Of a stretch of 43,108 nucleotides of DNA, positions 16,814 through 24,791 are shown in pieces. The position numbers were made by a program, and so were the translations under genes. Where the stretch lies: assembly GCA_902534685.1 (NCBI GenBank), contig CACAQP010000004.1, positions 1 to 43,108 of the forward strand. The letters are read 5' to 3'. The notes beneath the pieces were generated by a model. It was given only the letters and a program-made list of their open reading frames with translations, searched no databases and was not told the DNA's origin. Position 1 is the stretch's first letter. Every line of letters starts with the position of its first letter. Source of the DNA: an uncultured Prochlorococcus sp. (GTDB lineage: Bacteria; Cyanobacteriota; Cyanobacteriia; PCC-6307; Cyanobiaceae).

Positions 16814-17293
16814 ATGCAAGTAGACGTACAAAATACCACTGTTCTTTCCTCAGACGGCTCATCTATAAAACTTGGTGAATACTCAGGTAAAGTAATTTTA
16901 GTTGTTAATGTAGCTAGTTATTGCGGAAATACTGCTCAGTATGAAGATCTCCAAAAGCTACATGATTTATATTCAAGCAAAGGGCTAAGAATACTTGCAT
17001 TCCCTTGTAATGATTTCGGGAAACAAGAACCCGACTCTCTTTCAGAAATAAAAGAGTTTTGCACTACAAAATATGGTGTTAAGTTTGAAATCTATGAAAA
17101 AGTTCATGCCAAAGGCAACACCACAGAACCATATACGACACTTAACAAAGTTGAACCTGAAGGAGATGTTGAATGGAATTTTGAGAAGTTTCTGATAGGA
17201 AAAGATAGTAAAGTAATCGCAAGATTCAAACCAAGTGTTAAACCGTTTGACGAAAACTTAATAGCAGCTATCGAAGTAGCTTTAGATTCATAA
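16814..17293 (+). CDS. glutathione peroxidase-like protein
   Basis: 159 residues, the usual length for a cysteine-type glutathione/thioredoxin peroxidase. NVASYCGNT holds the peroxidatic Cys37, and WNFEKFL holds Trp121 and Asn122 of the catalytic tetrad. In FPCNDFGKQEP the usual Gln (NQFG) is Asp67, so the hydrogen-bonding Gln of the tetrad is missing. Cys65 and Cys83 could act in resolving. It probably reduces peroxides with thioredoxin, but the substitution makes its efficiency uncertain. Confidence 0.9.
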   Translation: MQVDVQNTTVLSSDGSSIKLGEYSGKVILVVNVASYCGNTAQYEDLQKLHDLYSSKGLRILAFPCNDFGKQEPDSLSEIKEFCTTKYGVKFEIYEKVHAKGNTTEPYTTLNKVEPEGDVEWNFEKFLIGKDSKVIARFKPSVKPFDENLIAAIEVALDS

Positions 17294-17424
17294 AAACCAT
17301 CTTATAATTAAAATTAAATTATTAAGAATAAAGATACTTTATATTGAATTAAAAAAACAATTTATTCTAAAAGATACACAATTTTTAGAATTCAAGCCTG
17401 TCTAAAATTCATTAATTTAAAATC

Positions 17425-17835
17425 TTATTTATTATCAGAATCAATTTCTACGTCTTTTATTTCATCTTTAACCGTTCTTTTTTTAGGTTTAATTGATTTT
17501 ACTTCTGCCTCTACTATTTCTTCTTTAACATCACCTTCTTTGGGTTCCTCTGATTTTACTTCTGCCTCTACTATTTCCTCTTCAAATTCACTTTCTTCGG
17601 GTTCCTCTGATTTTACTTCTGCCTCTACTATTTCTTCTTTAACTTCACTTTCTTCGGGTTCCTCTGATTTTACTTTTGACTTTGCTATGCTTTGACCTTC
17701 ATCTTTACTTAGAAGGAATTTTAGTAGTTTATTGAATAATAAGAAACCTTTTTCAATTCTTTTTGGACCTAAAATTGAAAGGAAAATTACTAAAATTATG
17801 AATATTTCAGGTGAATTTAAACCTAATAGTTTCAT
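17425..17835 (-). CDS. TatA/TatB-like protein with acidic tandem-repeat tail
   Basis: 136 residues. The first 40 have the TatA/B layout: short N-terminus, one hydrophobic helix beginning SPEIFIILVIFLSILGPK with the Gly-Pro hinge, then an amphipathic helix (FLLFNKLLKFLL). The rest is an acidic tail of three 19-residue repeats (EEPEESEVKEEIVEAEVKS and variants). A role in twin-arginine export or as a membrane-anchored acidic scaffold is possible. The tail is unlike normal TatA/B. Confidence 0.65.
   Translation of the reverse strand: MKLLGLNSPEIFIILVIFLSILGPKRIEKGFLLFNKLLKFLLSKDEGQSIAKSKVKSEEPEESEVKEEIVEAEVKSEEPEESEFEEEIVEAEVKSEEPKEGDVKEEIVEAEVKSIKPKKRTVKDEIKDVEIDSDNK
17495..17665 (-). repeat. 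three tandem 57-bp repeats in coding sequence
   Basis: Three direct repeats (17495-17551, 17552-17608, 17609-17665) followed by a partial fourth, each 19 codons, in the acidic tail of the Tat-like gene. Copies differ at only a few positions, so the array is probably recent or kept alike by recombination. Copy-number change would keep the frame. Confidence 0.9.
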
Positions 17836-17882
17836 AAAATTTCATATTCTATTTATATTTTAGTACATGCTAAAAATTTAAT

Positions 17883-18275
17883 CTAATTATTCTCAAAAGT
17901 TGGTAAATAGAGTTCTCTATTAGATGCAATTAATCCTTCTTCCTTAAAAAAAATCTCTAGGTCTTTTAGATCATTTATATCTACAAATTCACCACAATTA
18001 TCTAATATATTGTTATGGGTGAAATTCCATAAATTATCCAAATATTCGTCATCGTCTGGAAATGCTACAAATTTTAAATATGTATTATTCAAAGCATATT
18101 CACTAGCAAAATCCGAATCTAATCCTTCTCTCTTAGCATCACAAAAAACTTTAGCAAATCTTTTGCCTACAGAAGTTTGAGCACTCGATAAATCCAAATT
18201 ACCTTGTAAAGCTTTTACATTTATTGGTGCAATAAAAATAATTATTGGAAGAAAAATAGATAATAATATAAACAA
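17883..18275 (-). CDS. exported hypothetical protein, 130 aa
   Basis: TTG start at 18275 with an AAGGA element about eight bases upstream. The N-terminus is a signal peptide (hydrophobic core, then VKALQG). The mature part has two cysteines (VFCDAKREG and DNCGEF), perhaps a disulfide, and helix-like acidic segments. Function unknown. Near the Tat-like gene but with a 47-base gap. Confidence 0.65.
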   Translation of the reverse strand: MFILLSIFLPIIIFIAPINVKALQGNLDLSSAQTSVGKRFAKVFCDAKREGLDSDFASEYALNNTYLKFVAFPDDDEYLDNLWNFTHNNILDNCGEFVDINDLKDLEIFFKEEGLIASNRELYLPTFENN

Positions 18276-18445
18276 GAAAAATTTCCTTTTTAAAATAAAA
18301 ACTCAATATAAACTAGCAAAAAAAGTAATCAATTAGGCATATTTAAGTAAAAGCACTTATTATAAATTAAGAAATAAATAGAAAACATAAAATCAGCTCC
18401 ATATCTGCATTTATAATAAAGAAAGATTGATATAAATTAAATTAT

Positions 18446-19486
18446 ATGTCTTCTAATATAAAGCTAAAAGGAAGGGGAGTTAACAGAATAATTACAAGTA
18501 AGGTCATGCTATCACCATTAGCTGGAGTTACAGATAACATTTTTAGGCGACTTGTACGTAAATGGGCTCCAAACTCTTTACTTTTTACAGAAATGATAAA
18601 TGCCACAAGTCTTAAAAAAGGTTATGGAACACAAAAAATCAATCAAATAGATTTAGAAGAGGGTCCAATTGGAGTACAAATATTTGATAATAGGCCATAT
18701 GCTGTTTCTGAAGCCGCGAAACAAGCTGAGGACTCTGGAGCTTTCTTAATTGATATAAATATGGGATGTCCTGTAAAAAAAATTGCAACGAAAGGTGGAG
18801 GCAGCGCCTTAATTAAAGACCGAAAACTTGCTATAGAATTAGTCAAAAATGTTGTAAAAGCTGTTAGGGTTCCAGTAACAGTAAAAACACGACTCGGATG
18901 GGATAGTAAAGAAGAAAATATAGAGGATTTCTTGTTTAAACTTCAAGATGCGGGAGCTACGATGATCACACTTCATGGAAGAACTAGAAAACAGGGTTTT
19001 TCAGGCAAGTCAGATTGGGAAATGATCGGGAGACTTAAAAGCTTATTAGAAATTCCAGTAATTGCTAACGGAGATATCAAAAATCCAGATGACGCTCTAA
19101 ATTGTTTAAAGAAAACAAATGCTGATGGTGTAATGATTGGGAGAGGGATTTTAGGATCACCATGGAAAATAGGAGAAATTGATAGTGCCATTAGAGAAAA
19201 TAAAAATTTTAAAGAACCAAATACTGAAGAAAAACTATATTTAATTATTGAGCATCTTGATGAATTAATAAAAGAAAAAGGAGATCACGGCTTGCTAATT
19301 GCAAGGAAACATATCTCATGGACCTGCAAAGACTTTAAAGGAGCATCAAATTTGAGAAACAACTTGGTTAGAGCTGATAATAAAAATGAAGTTAAAAATT
19401 TAATAAATAAAATGATTAAAAATTTGAATAATGAAAAAAAATACACTAGCGTGAAACAAATCTATTCTTTAAATGAAAATAATTAG
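18446..19486 (+). CDS. dusB: tRNA-dihydrouridine synthase (DusB-like)
   Basis: 346 residues. It shows the FMN-barrel start SPLAGVTDNIFRRL, DINMGCPVKK with the catalytic Cys108, TVKTRLGWD (FMN phosphate region), LHGRTRKQGFSG and ANGDI, then the helical RNA-binding C-terminus. It reduces uridines in the D-loop of tRNA with NADPH. The 3' end overlaps the DUF2470 gene by 14 bases, so the two are translated together. Confidence 0.92.
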   Translation: MSSNIKLKGRGVNRIITSKVMLSPLAGVTDNIFRRLVRKWAPNSLLFTEMINATSLKKGYGTQKINQIDLEEGPIGVQIFDNRPYAVSEAAKQAEDSGAFLIDINMGCPVKKIATKGGGSALIKDRKLAIELVKNVVKAVRVPVTVKTRLGWDSKEENIEDFLFKLQDAGATMITLHGRTRKQGFSGKSDWEMIGRLKSLLEIPVIANGDIKNPDDALNCLKKTNADGVMIGRGILGSPWKIGEIDSAIRENKNFKEPNTEEKLYLIIEHLDELIKEKGDHGLLIARKHISWTCKDFKGASNLRNNLVRADNKNEVKNLINKMIKNLNNEKKYTSVKQIYSLNENN

Positions 19487-19727
19487 TAAAGAGACAAGTA
19501 AAAGAGTTTGTGATCATATGAACAATGATCACATAGATTCAGTTCACAAATACCTTATTCATTATGGAAAGATATCAAGCTTTGAGAATGCTTATATGGA
19601 AGAAATTAATAATAGTTATATAAAAATCAATTACGATGGCCAGTCAGCAATTATCAACTTTAAAAATGAAATATCTGAAGAAGAAATACATTCAACTTTA
19701 GTTTCAATGATTAAAGAAATTAAATAA
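19473..19727 (+). CDS. DUF2470 (HugZ C-terminal type) protein, 84 aa
   Basis: Starts within the end of dusB. The motif CDHMNNDHIDSVHKYL matches the DUF2470 domain, the small alpha/beta unit that follows the flavin domain in HugZ-type heme oxygenases; here it stands alone. Its His residues could bind heme, but that is inference from the family. The remainder (SYIKINYDGQSAIINF) is the expected beta hairpin. Confidence 0.75.
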   Translation: MKIISKETSKRVCDHMNNDHIDSVHKYLIHYGKISSFENAYMEEINNSYIKINYDGQSAIINFKNEISEEEIHSTLVSMIKEIK

Positions 19728-19749
19728 TAGACTAATTTACATAAAAAAT

Positions 19750-19914
19750 CTAAATTTTATCTTCATAGTAATCAGTTATCATTTTACATTCATCAAATGA
19801 AAGCATGCTTAATCTAGATGTGGCTTTTATTTTTAGAATTGCACAAACAGCTAATAAATCAGCGCTATTAACATTAAGTGCTTCAGAAAGTTCTAGCACC
19901 CTAAGACCTTTCAT
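19750..19914 (-). CDS. free-standing IF-2 N-terminal-like domain, 54 aa
   Basis: The whole protein follows the IF2_N pattern: MKGLRVLELSEALNVNSADLL, then CAILKIKATSRLSMLSFDEC and a closing helix. In IF-2 this domain begins with RVYELAKEL-type helices and ends SHMSSLDDE. Here the GTPase and other domains are absent and no larger gene is in frame. It may mimic or block an IF-2/RNA-binding partner, or be a small RNA-binding protein. Found by reading, as it is too short for most ORF callers. Confidence 0.7.
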   Translation of the reverse strand: MKGLRVLELSEALNVNSADLLAVCAILKIKATSRLSMLSFDECKMITDYYEDKI

Positions 19915-19956
19915 TAGTATTAAAAAATCTTTTCTACATTATCAATAACCTTAAAA

Positions 19957-20193
19957 TCAATGGGCTGCATTTTTCCCTAAACCTGCAACAAATGGAAAAG
20001 TTTGTTCATCACCAAATATATCTTCTACCGAAGAATTAGAAATATTAGTTTTTTTATTATCAGGCTTAATTTCTTCAATTTCATTAGAAATATTATCTTT
20101 AATATTATTTTCAATTTCTTTTGCTAATAAATTATTCGTATTAGAAAATATTGAAAAAACTAATACACATAAAAATAAAACAATTCTTTTCAT
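19957..20193 (-). CDS. exported hypothetical protein, 78 aa
   Basis: Signal peptide (MKRIVLFLCVLVFSIFSNT...LLAKE), an acidic/Asn-rich middle, and a C-terminus with a compact hydrophobic motif FPFVAGLGKNAAH that looks like the conserved part. Unknown function; 42 bases upstream of the IF2_N-like gene on the same strand. Confidence 0.65.
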   Translation of the reverse strand: MKRIVLFLCVLVFSIFSNTNNLLAKEIENNIKDNISNEIEEIKPDNKKTNISNSSVEDIFGDEQTFPFVAGLGKNAAH

Positions 20194-20293
20194 AAAAAAA
20201 ATTTATCTAATACTATTGTTATATGCCAATAGAGTTAATTAGAAAAACTAGATAATTTTAAAACAAATATATATAAATCAAAATCCAAAAAAT

Positions 20294-20530
20294 TCATCTT
20301 CCCAACTTATTTCTATTTTTAAATCTAATTAAAAAATAAAGACCTAGTAACAAAAGAATTGCCAAGGAGTACTGATTAAGAAAAACATAAACCATATACA
20401 CGAGAAAGGGGAATAAACACGCCCTCTTGAAATTTAATTTCTGTTCCTTTGACATATTTTTCCAATTTAAATATTCTTCCCATTGAAAAATCTTCTTCAT
20501 TTTTCTAGTTCTATTTTTACGATTAAACAT
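20294..20530 (-). CDS. small membrane protein, 78 aa
   Basis: Strongly basic N-terminal 40 residues (MFNRKNRTRKMKKIF; NFKRACL), then one long hydrophobic stretch (LVYMVYVFLNQYSLAILLLLGLYFL, possibly two short helices) and a basic tail. No family recognised. Confidence 0.6.
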   Translation of the reverse strand: MFNRKNRTRKMKKIFQWEEYLNWKNMSKEQKLNFKRACLFPFLVYMVYVFLNQYSLAILLLLGLYFLIRFKNRNKLGR

Positions 20531-20635
20531 AACTTTATAAATATAGTTTTGTTGATTCTTATGTTAATAAAGAAAATTAATCTACAATATCAAAATAAGT
20601 TTTTTCATTGAATAAAAATATTTTTTAAATAAAAG

Positions 20636-21055
20636 ATGAACTCAAAACCAGTTTGGAAAATAGAAAAAATTGTTTTACCTCAACATGCTGATCATGCAGG
20701 CGTAATGTGGCACGGTAAATATTTTAATTGGCTTGAAGAAAGCCGAATAAATGCACTTTCAGAAGTAGGTGTTAGTTATTTCGAACTAACTAAAAATGGC
20801 TTAGATTTACCTTTAATCAATACTTCAATAAAATATAAATCTCCTTTATTCCTTGGTGAAAAAATAATAATCGAGAGCGAATTCAACATTGATAAAAGTC
20901 CTAGAATTAATGTAATTTCAAAATTTCTTAACAAGAAAAATGAAATCTTAACTATTGCTGAAGTCAATTTAGTCTTAATAAATAAACTTAATTTTTCTAT
21001 AATAAGAAAAAGACCAGATTTTCTATCGGAAGCCTTTAGTAAGTTAAACGGTTGA
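20636..21055 (+). CDS. acyl-CoA thioesterase, 4-hydroxybenzoyl-CoA type (hot-dog fold)
   Basis: 139 residues. ADHAGVMWHGKYFNWLEESR (about residues 18-37) is the 4HBT signature, with Asp19 at the catalytic position and the HxxYFxWxEExR helix following. It would hydrolyse an aromatic or acyl-CoA; in cyanobacteria a DHNA-CoA hydrolase of phylloquinone synthesis belongs here, so that is one candidate substrate. It stands alone between small hypothetical genes. Confidence 0.85.
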   Translation: MNSKPVWKIEKIVLPQHADHAGVMWHGKYFNWLEESRINALSEVGVSYFELTKNGLDLPLINTSIKYKSPLFLGEKIIIESEFNIDKSPRINVISKFLNKKNEILTIAEVNLVLINKLNFSIIRKRPDFLSEAFSKLNG

Positions 21056-21097
21056 AATTATTATCCGCCAATTGAATGATTTATTAAATTATTAATT

Positions 21098-21295
21098 ATG
21101 AATATATTTCAAGTTATTGATTCTTATCAATATGAAATGGAATCAAGATATCAAGAGAAATCAATGCTTACAAATCTTTTTACAGAGCACAAATTTATAG
21201 GATGGTTAGGGTTGTTCATAGTATTTTTCTCTATCTTTGCAATTTTTGTTTTTCAATTTCTTGAGTGGGAAAGTAATGACAATAATAAAAGTTAA
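21098..21295 (+). CDS. small membrane protein, 65 aa
   Basis: A polar, aromatic N-terminal half (SYQYEMESRYQEKSML) is followed by one hydrophobic helix (IGWLGLFIVFFSIFAIFVFQFL) and an acidic tail. Single-pass. Not recognised. Confidence 0.6.
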   Translation: MNIFQVIDSYQYEMESRYQEKSMLTNLFTEHKFIGWLGLFIVFFSIFAIFVFQFLEWESNDNNKS

Positions 21296-21336
21296 GAAGA
21301 TTTAATGCTTATAATTTAACTGAATGAGTTAAAAAA

Positions 21337-21588
21337 ATGGCTATCTACTTAAAAATAACTAACCCTACAGAGGTTGTAAAAAAAAAGACCTCAAAATGGC
21401 TTACAGATATTACACCTGAAAGAATTGATAGAAAATTAGTCGAGGATGAAGTAATAAAAGGCATTATCGAGCAATTAACATTAGAAGGCATTAAAGGAGA
21501 AATATCAGCAATTAATGGGTTTGAAGTAAATGAATCTTCAGTAATAACAAAAAATAATTTTGTTATTAGAAAAACAAAAACTTTTTAG
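21337..21588 (+). CDS. hypothetical protein, 83 aa
   Basis: Soluble protein with a Lys-rich N-terminus (EVVKKKTSKWL), an acidic helix (KLVEDEVIKGIIEQLTLEGIKG) and a terminal beta-like region. Not recognised. It lies 19 bases before the Mrr-like gene and may be in its operon. Confidence 0.6.
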   Translation: MAIYLKITNPTEVVKKKTSKWLTDITPERIDRKLVEDEVIKGIIEQLTLEGIKGEISAINGFEVNESSVITKNNFVIRKTKTF

Positions 21589-21606
21589 AACGAAATAAAT
21601 TCTTAG

Positions 21607-22476
21607 ATGAAAATTTTTTTTATTTTAATTATTTTTATCATTTTTTTAATTTTTATAATTGCAAGGGATTATCATATTAAAAAGAAAAAGTTTAAATTAA
21701 ATAATGCATTAAATTCCAATTTCTTTATTAAAACAATTAATAATTTAATAGAAGAAAACAAATATAATTTGTTAGAGGAGAGGATCAGATTAAGGGAAAT
21801 AGATGCCTACGGTAACGAGGATTATAAAAAATGGATTGGCAATCCACCTCTTGATGAAAAAGCTATTGAGAAAAATATATTAAATGGATCAAAGCGATTT
21901 AAAGAGGGGATACCATACTTCTGGGAAAAAGTAATTTTAAAAAAATTTGGCAGTATGGAATTATTTTTCGAAAAGTGGAGATCATATTGTAGTGAAAATC
22001 CTACTATTGATGATGAGATAATTGGATCTATTAGAATGCTCGAGACTGAAGATTGGTTTGTATTTATAGCAAGTCAAATAGAGAAATCATGTTTAAACCT
22101 AATAGAAAAAAACTACTCAAGTAAAAACAAGGAAAACTACAAAAAAGGTATTAGATTTGAAAATCATTGTATGGAAATTCTTAAACAAAATGGCTGGGAA
22201 GTAAAAGAAACCCCTAATACAGGAGATCAAGGGGTTGACTTAATTGCATCAATAAATGATTTGAGAATATGTATTCAATGCAAACATCATGAAAAAGCCA
22301 TTGGAAATAAGGCAGTTCAGGAGATTTCAGCTGGTAAATTATTTTGGAAAGGTACACATGCAATAATAGTCTCAAAATCTGGCTTTACAAAGTCTGCTCA
22401 ACAACTAGCAAAATCGAATAAAGTGGAATTAATCAATGAATATCAATTAAAAAATTTAGAAAAGTTTATTGTTTAA
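21607..22476 (+). CDS. membrane-anchored Mrr-like restriction endonuclease
   Basis: 289 residues. The N-terminus is one uncharged hydrophobic helix (residues 1-19) followed by RDYHIKKKK, so the rest should face the cytoplasm. The middle (80-160) is a unique helical region. The Mrr nuclease domain fills the C-terminal 110 residues: GIRFENHCMEILKQNGWEV, then GDQGVDLI with Asp211 and IQCK with Gln224 and Lys226, the PD-(D/E)xK core. No methylase or specificity gene is adjacent, so it may be a solitary nuclease, e.g. against foreign or modified DNA. Confidence 0.8.
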   Translation: MKIFFILIIFIIFLIFIIARDYHIKKKKFKLNNALNSNFFIKTINNLIEENKYNLLEERIRLREIDAYGNEDYKKWIGNPPLDEKAIEKNILNGSKRFKEGIPYFWEKVILKKFGSMELFFEKWRSYCSENPTIDDEIIGSIRMLETEDWFVFIASQIEKSCLNLIEKNYSSKNKENYKKGIRFENHCMEILKQNGWEVKETPNTGDQGVDLIASINDLRICIQCKHHEKAIGNKAVQEISAGKLFWKGTHAIIVSKSGFTKSAQQLAKSNKVELINEYQLKNLEKFIV

Positions 22477-22481
22477 ATAGT

Positions 22482-22886
22482 TTATATCAATTGTGTTAAG
22501 CCTTCTTTGTAAAGCAAAAGTGTTGTAAAAATTCCTGAGGCCCACATTAAACCTCTAGCTGTTGGGATATTAAATACATATGCACCAATATATAAAAAAC
22601 GAAAAATAGGATGAATCAATGCTGCAATTATTGCAATATTAGAGTCAGTTAAAGTAATCAAACAAAGCAGACATGCGGGCGCATGTAGGGAAATACTTTC
22701 CCAACAATTTTGATGACACCAAACTGCTCTTTTTCCAAAAGAAGGTAATTCATCGAATAAAGCCCTTGGAGCAGACATGTTTTCAACAGAATATCCCGCT
22801 TTAACTCGCCCTAAAGTTAATGGAATAATTGATAATAAAACAACACCAACGGATAGACAAAGGCTCCAGGCAAAAGCTACTTGCAT
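22482..22886 (-). CDS. MAPEG family membrane protein
   Basis: 134 residues, four hydrophobic segments. The pattern of the first helix, a polar loop with R and N (GYSVENMSAPRAL), HQNCWESISLHAPACLL and RFLYIGAYVFNIPTARGL matches MAPEG proteins, a group of small membrane enzymes acting on glutathione or eicosanoid-type substrates. Bacterial members are mostly uncharacterised. It is convergent with the Mrr-like gene, stops six bases apart. Confidence 0.8.
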   Translation of the reverse strand: MQVAFAWSLCLSVGVVLLSIIPLTLGRVKAGYSVENMSAPRALFDELPSFGKRAVWCHQNCWESISLHAPACLLCLITLTDSNIAIIAALIHPIFRFLYIGAYVFNIPTARGLMWASGIFTTLLLYKEGLTQLI

Positions 22887-23003
22887 ATGATTTAAATAAT
22901 ATTATTAGCTTAATAATTGAAGCTCGTTATCGTGATAAATGAAAAATCATTACCATAGATAAAACTTTGCAAAAAATGCTTTAATTTATAAAAAAAATCA
23001 CTT

Positions 23004-23129
23004 ATGGATATTTCAAAGATAATTTTAATTTTTGGCATAAGTTTGCTAATATATTTCGCTTTTCTGTTTTTAGGATTTTTTCTTAAGAATAAAAATCTAA
23101 AGGCACAGAATCTAAAAAAAGAAGAATAG
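23004..23129 (+). CDS. very small membrane protein, 41 aa
   Basis: One hydrophobic helix (ISKIILIFGISLLIYFAFLFLG) with a basic tail ending KKEE. Single-pass; not recognised. Confidence 0.45.
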   Translation: MDISKIILIFGISLLIYFAFLFLGFFLKNKNLKAQNLKKEE

Positions 23130-23192
23130 ATTATTAATGCCTCGAAAATTTACTATTTTCTCAATATTTTTATATCTTTTTGAATATATTTA

Positions 23193-23264
23193 ATGGAAAT
23201 AAAATTTGATCCAAATAATAATAAGGGATATTTGAAATTAAATAAGACAGTTGCTGGTATATGA
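23193..23264 (+). CDS. possible leader peptide / micro-protein, 23 aa
   Basis: ATG frame MEIKFDPNNNKGYLKLN... that ends in the ATGA overlap with the next gene (its TGA begins one base after that gene's ATG). This arrangement suggests coupling; the peptide itself has no recognised function. Confidence 0.35.
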   Translation: MEIKFDPNNNKGYLKLNKTVAGI

Positions 23265-23554
23265 AAAAATTTTATAAATTTCTTAAAAGTTTTCTATTTA
23301 TATCACTATGGCTTATTTTATCCTCATTTTTAACCCAATATTGGAATACCTTTCATTGGGAATATATTTACTTAAACTTCAGAATTATATTTGATAAAGA
23401 ATTTTGGTTTGTTGTAGAAAAAATTCTTTTAGGATTTGATATTGGTTACTGGCTAGAAGAAGCACTAAAATTCTTAAGTTATGAAATACCTAAAGAATCA
23501 TTTAAATATTTACCAATTTATTTCGTATTAAAGTCTATTTGGATAAAGAATTAA
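23261..23554 (+). CDS. hypothetical membrane-associated protein, 97 aa
   Basis: Rich in Trp, Phe and Leu. One N-terminal hydrophobic helix after MKKFYKFLKS, then aromatic helices (WEYIYLNFRIIF, WFVVEKILLGF) that look amphipathic. Not recognised. Overlaps the 23-codon frame by ATGA. Confidence 0.5.
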   Translation: MKKFYKFLKSFLFISLWLILSSFLTQYWNTFHWEYIYLNFRIIFDKEFWFVVEKILLGFDIGYWLEEALKFLSYEIPKESFKYLPIYFVLKSIWIKN

Positions 23555-23563
23555 TTTCTATTT

Positions 23564-24106
23564 TTAAAAGATTTTAATAAATTCCTTGAAATTCTTGAAT
23601 ATGGTCGGTGAATTTATTTTTCTTAAAACAAATAAAGTTCCTTTATCACCTCTACAGATTCTAAGCTTATTGCTTAAATAAGTTATCTCTAACCACCCTA
23701 ATTGTTCATTATTTATTTCTTTCATAGCTTTTATATTTTTTCTTCCAAATTTTGGACCAATAACACCAGCATGTGTAAATTTGACCCCAATTTTTTTTTC
23801 ATTTATGTAATTAAGTCTTATTAAAATGCCAGTACCAATAATTGATTTTATTCCTCTAGGTTTAAGTAAATTAAGACCATTTAAATTTAAGGGATCAAGA
23901 ATTTGAAGGTTATCAATAAAAGGAGAATATTTTAAAAAAGGACTATTAGAACTACTCCACCTAAGCTCCCAAACACCCCGCAAATCATTTCCATCTTTGG
24001 TATAGGAAAAATTATGATCAATTTCAAGTTGTTCGGCAATAGTACGTATATTCTCTGAATTTGGAGATTTAAGAAGTAAATTTAGTAAATCATTTTCGGT
24101 TTCCAT
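23564..24106 (-). CDS. PAP/fibrillin family protein (180 aa)
   Basis: Matches the PAP/fibrillin lipocalin-like fold of plastid-lipid-associated proteins: LRGVWELRWSSSNSPFLK near residue 42 (strand A and the G-W-EL motif), a central barrel, and a final strand GWLEITYLSNKLRICRGDKGTLFVL typical of the C-terminus. In cyanobacteria and chloroplasts such proteins bind lipids or quinones at thylakoid membranes. A second member is at 26536. Confidence 0.8.
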   Translation of the reverse strand: METENDLLNLLLKSPNSENIRTIAEQLEIDHNFSYTKDGNDLRGVWELRWSSSNSPFLKYSPFIDNLQILDPLNLNGLNLLKPRGIKSIIGTGILIRLNYINEKKIGVKFTHAGVIGPKFGRKNIKAMKEINNEQLGWLEITYLSNKLRICRGDKGTLFVLRKINSPTIFKNFKEFIKIF

Positions 24107-24185
24107 TTAATAAACGCTGGAGTATAAAGCTAAGGATAAATACTTACCTCCATATGCTATATTCTACCCAGAATATGTTGATTTG

Positions 24186-24470
24186 ATGACAAAGAGCTAT
24201 TGGCTAAAGAAAATTTCAATTCCAAATGCTGATTTATTTCTGGAATATATAAGGACAGTGCTGCCTTGGATTAAATCTGTGGGAGGAGTAATAGTAAAAA
24301 GAGATTTAATACAAGAATCAACCTCAAATGAATGGGATGGAGGGCAGCTTGGATTAGTAATTGAATTCGAATCAAAATTTGCTGCTAAAAAAGCATTTTA
24401 TTCTGAAGTATTTCAAAAATATCTGCAGTCTAGAGATTTAATGGAACTAGTTACTATAAGTACTCTTTAA
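24186..24470 (+). CDS. DUF1330-like dimeric alpha/beta-barrel protein
   Basis: 94 residues. The elements (strand YWLKKISI, helix LFLEYIRTVLPWI, GGVIVKRD, then EWDGGQLGLVIEFESKFAAKKAFYS) follow the DUF1330 pattern of a small ferredoxin-like barrel. Biochemical role unknown. ATG 24186 is preferred over the TTG one codon earlier. Confidence 0.75.
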   Translation: MTKSYWLKKISIPNADLFLEYIRTVLPWIKSVGGVIVKRDLIQESTSNEWDGGQLGLVIEFESKFAAKKAFYSEVFQKYLQSRDLMELVTISTL

Positions 24471-24608
24471 AAAATTAACCAATATCGACCTCACATAAAC
24501 AACTTATAAGTATTTATTACTATTAAATTATTTATGTAATATTTATAACTTCACTAGCTATAGCATATTTTGCAAAATTTAATTGTAAAAAGTAATCCGT
24601 TAATCAAA

Positions 24609-24787
24609 TGAACTATTCAACAGAAAAAGATGATTATTTGATGACAACTCCATATACAAAAAAAATTCAGCAAAAATTTGAAAAGGTTAAATCTTTTTTA
24701 GAGCAAAATGGATTTAATCCTTCATCAGAGAGCTTAATGCAAGATATAGTTAGCTCAGAAGAATATATTGCTAAAAATGGCTTATAA
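24609..24787 (+). pseudogene. 59-aa small protein split by a poly-A frameshift
   Basis: The frame from ATG 24609 reads MNYSTEKDDYLMTTPYTKK, then changes after a run of seven A (24659-24665) and stops at 24701. From the A-run on, the other frame reads an uninterrupted, protein-like IQQKFEKVKSFLEQNGFNP... ending KNGL and TAA at 24787. Joining both by one added A gives a 59-residue protein. So this is a homopolymer indel in the sequence, a real frameshift, or a slippage site where an eighth A is sometimes made. Function unknown. Confidence 0.6.
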
Positions 24788-24791
24788 AATA

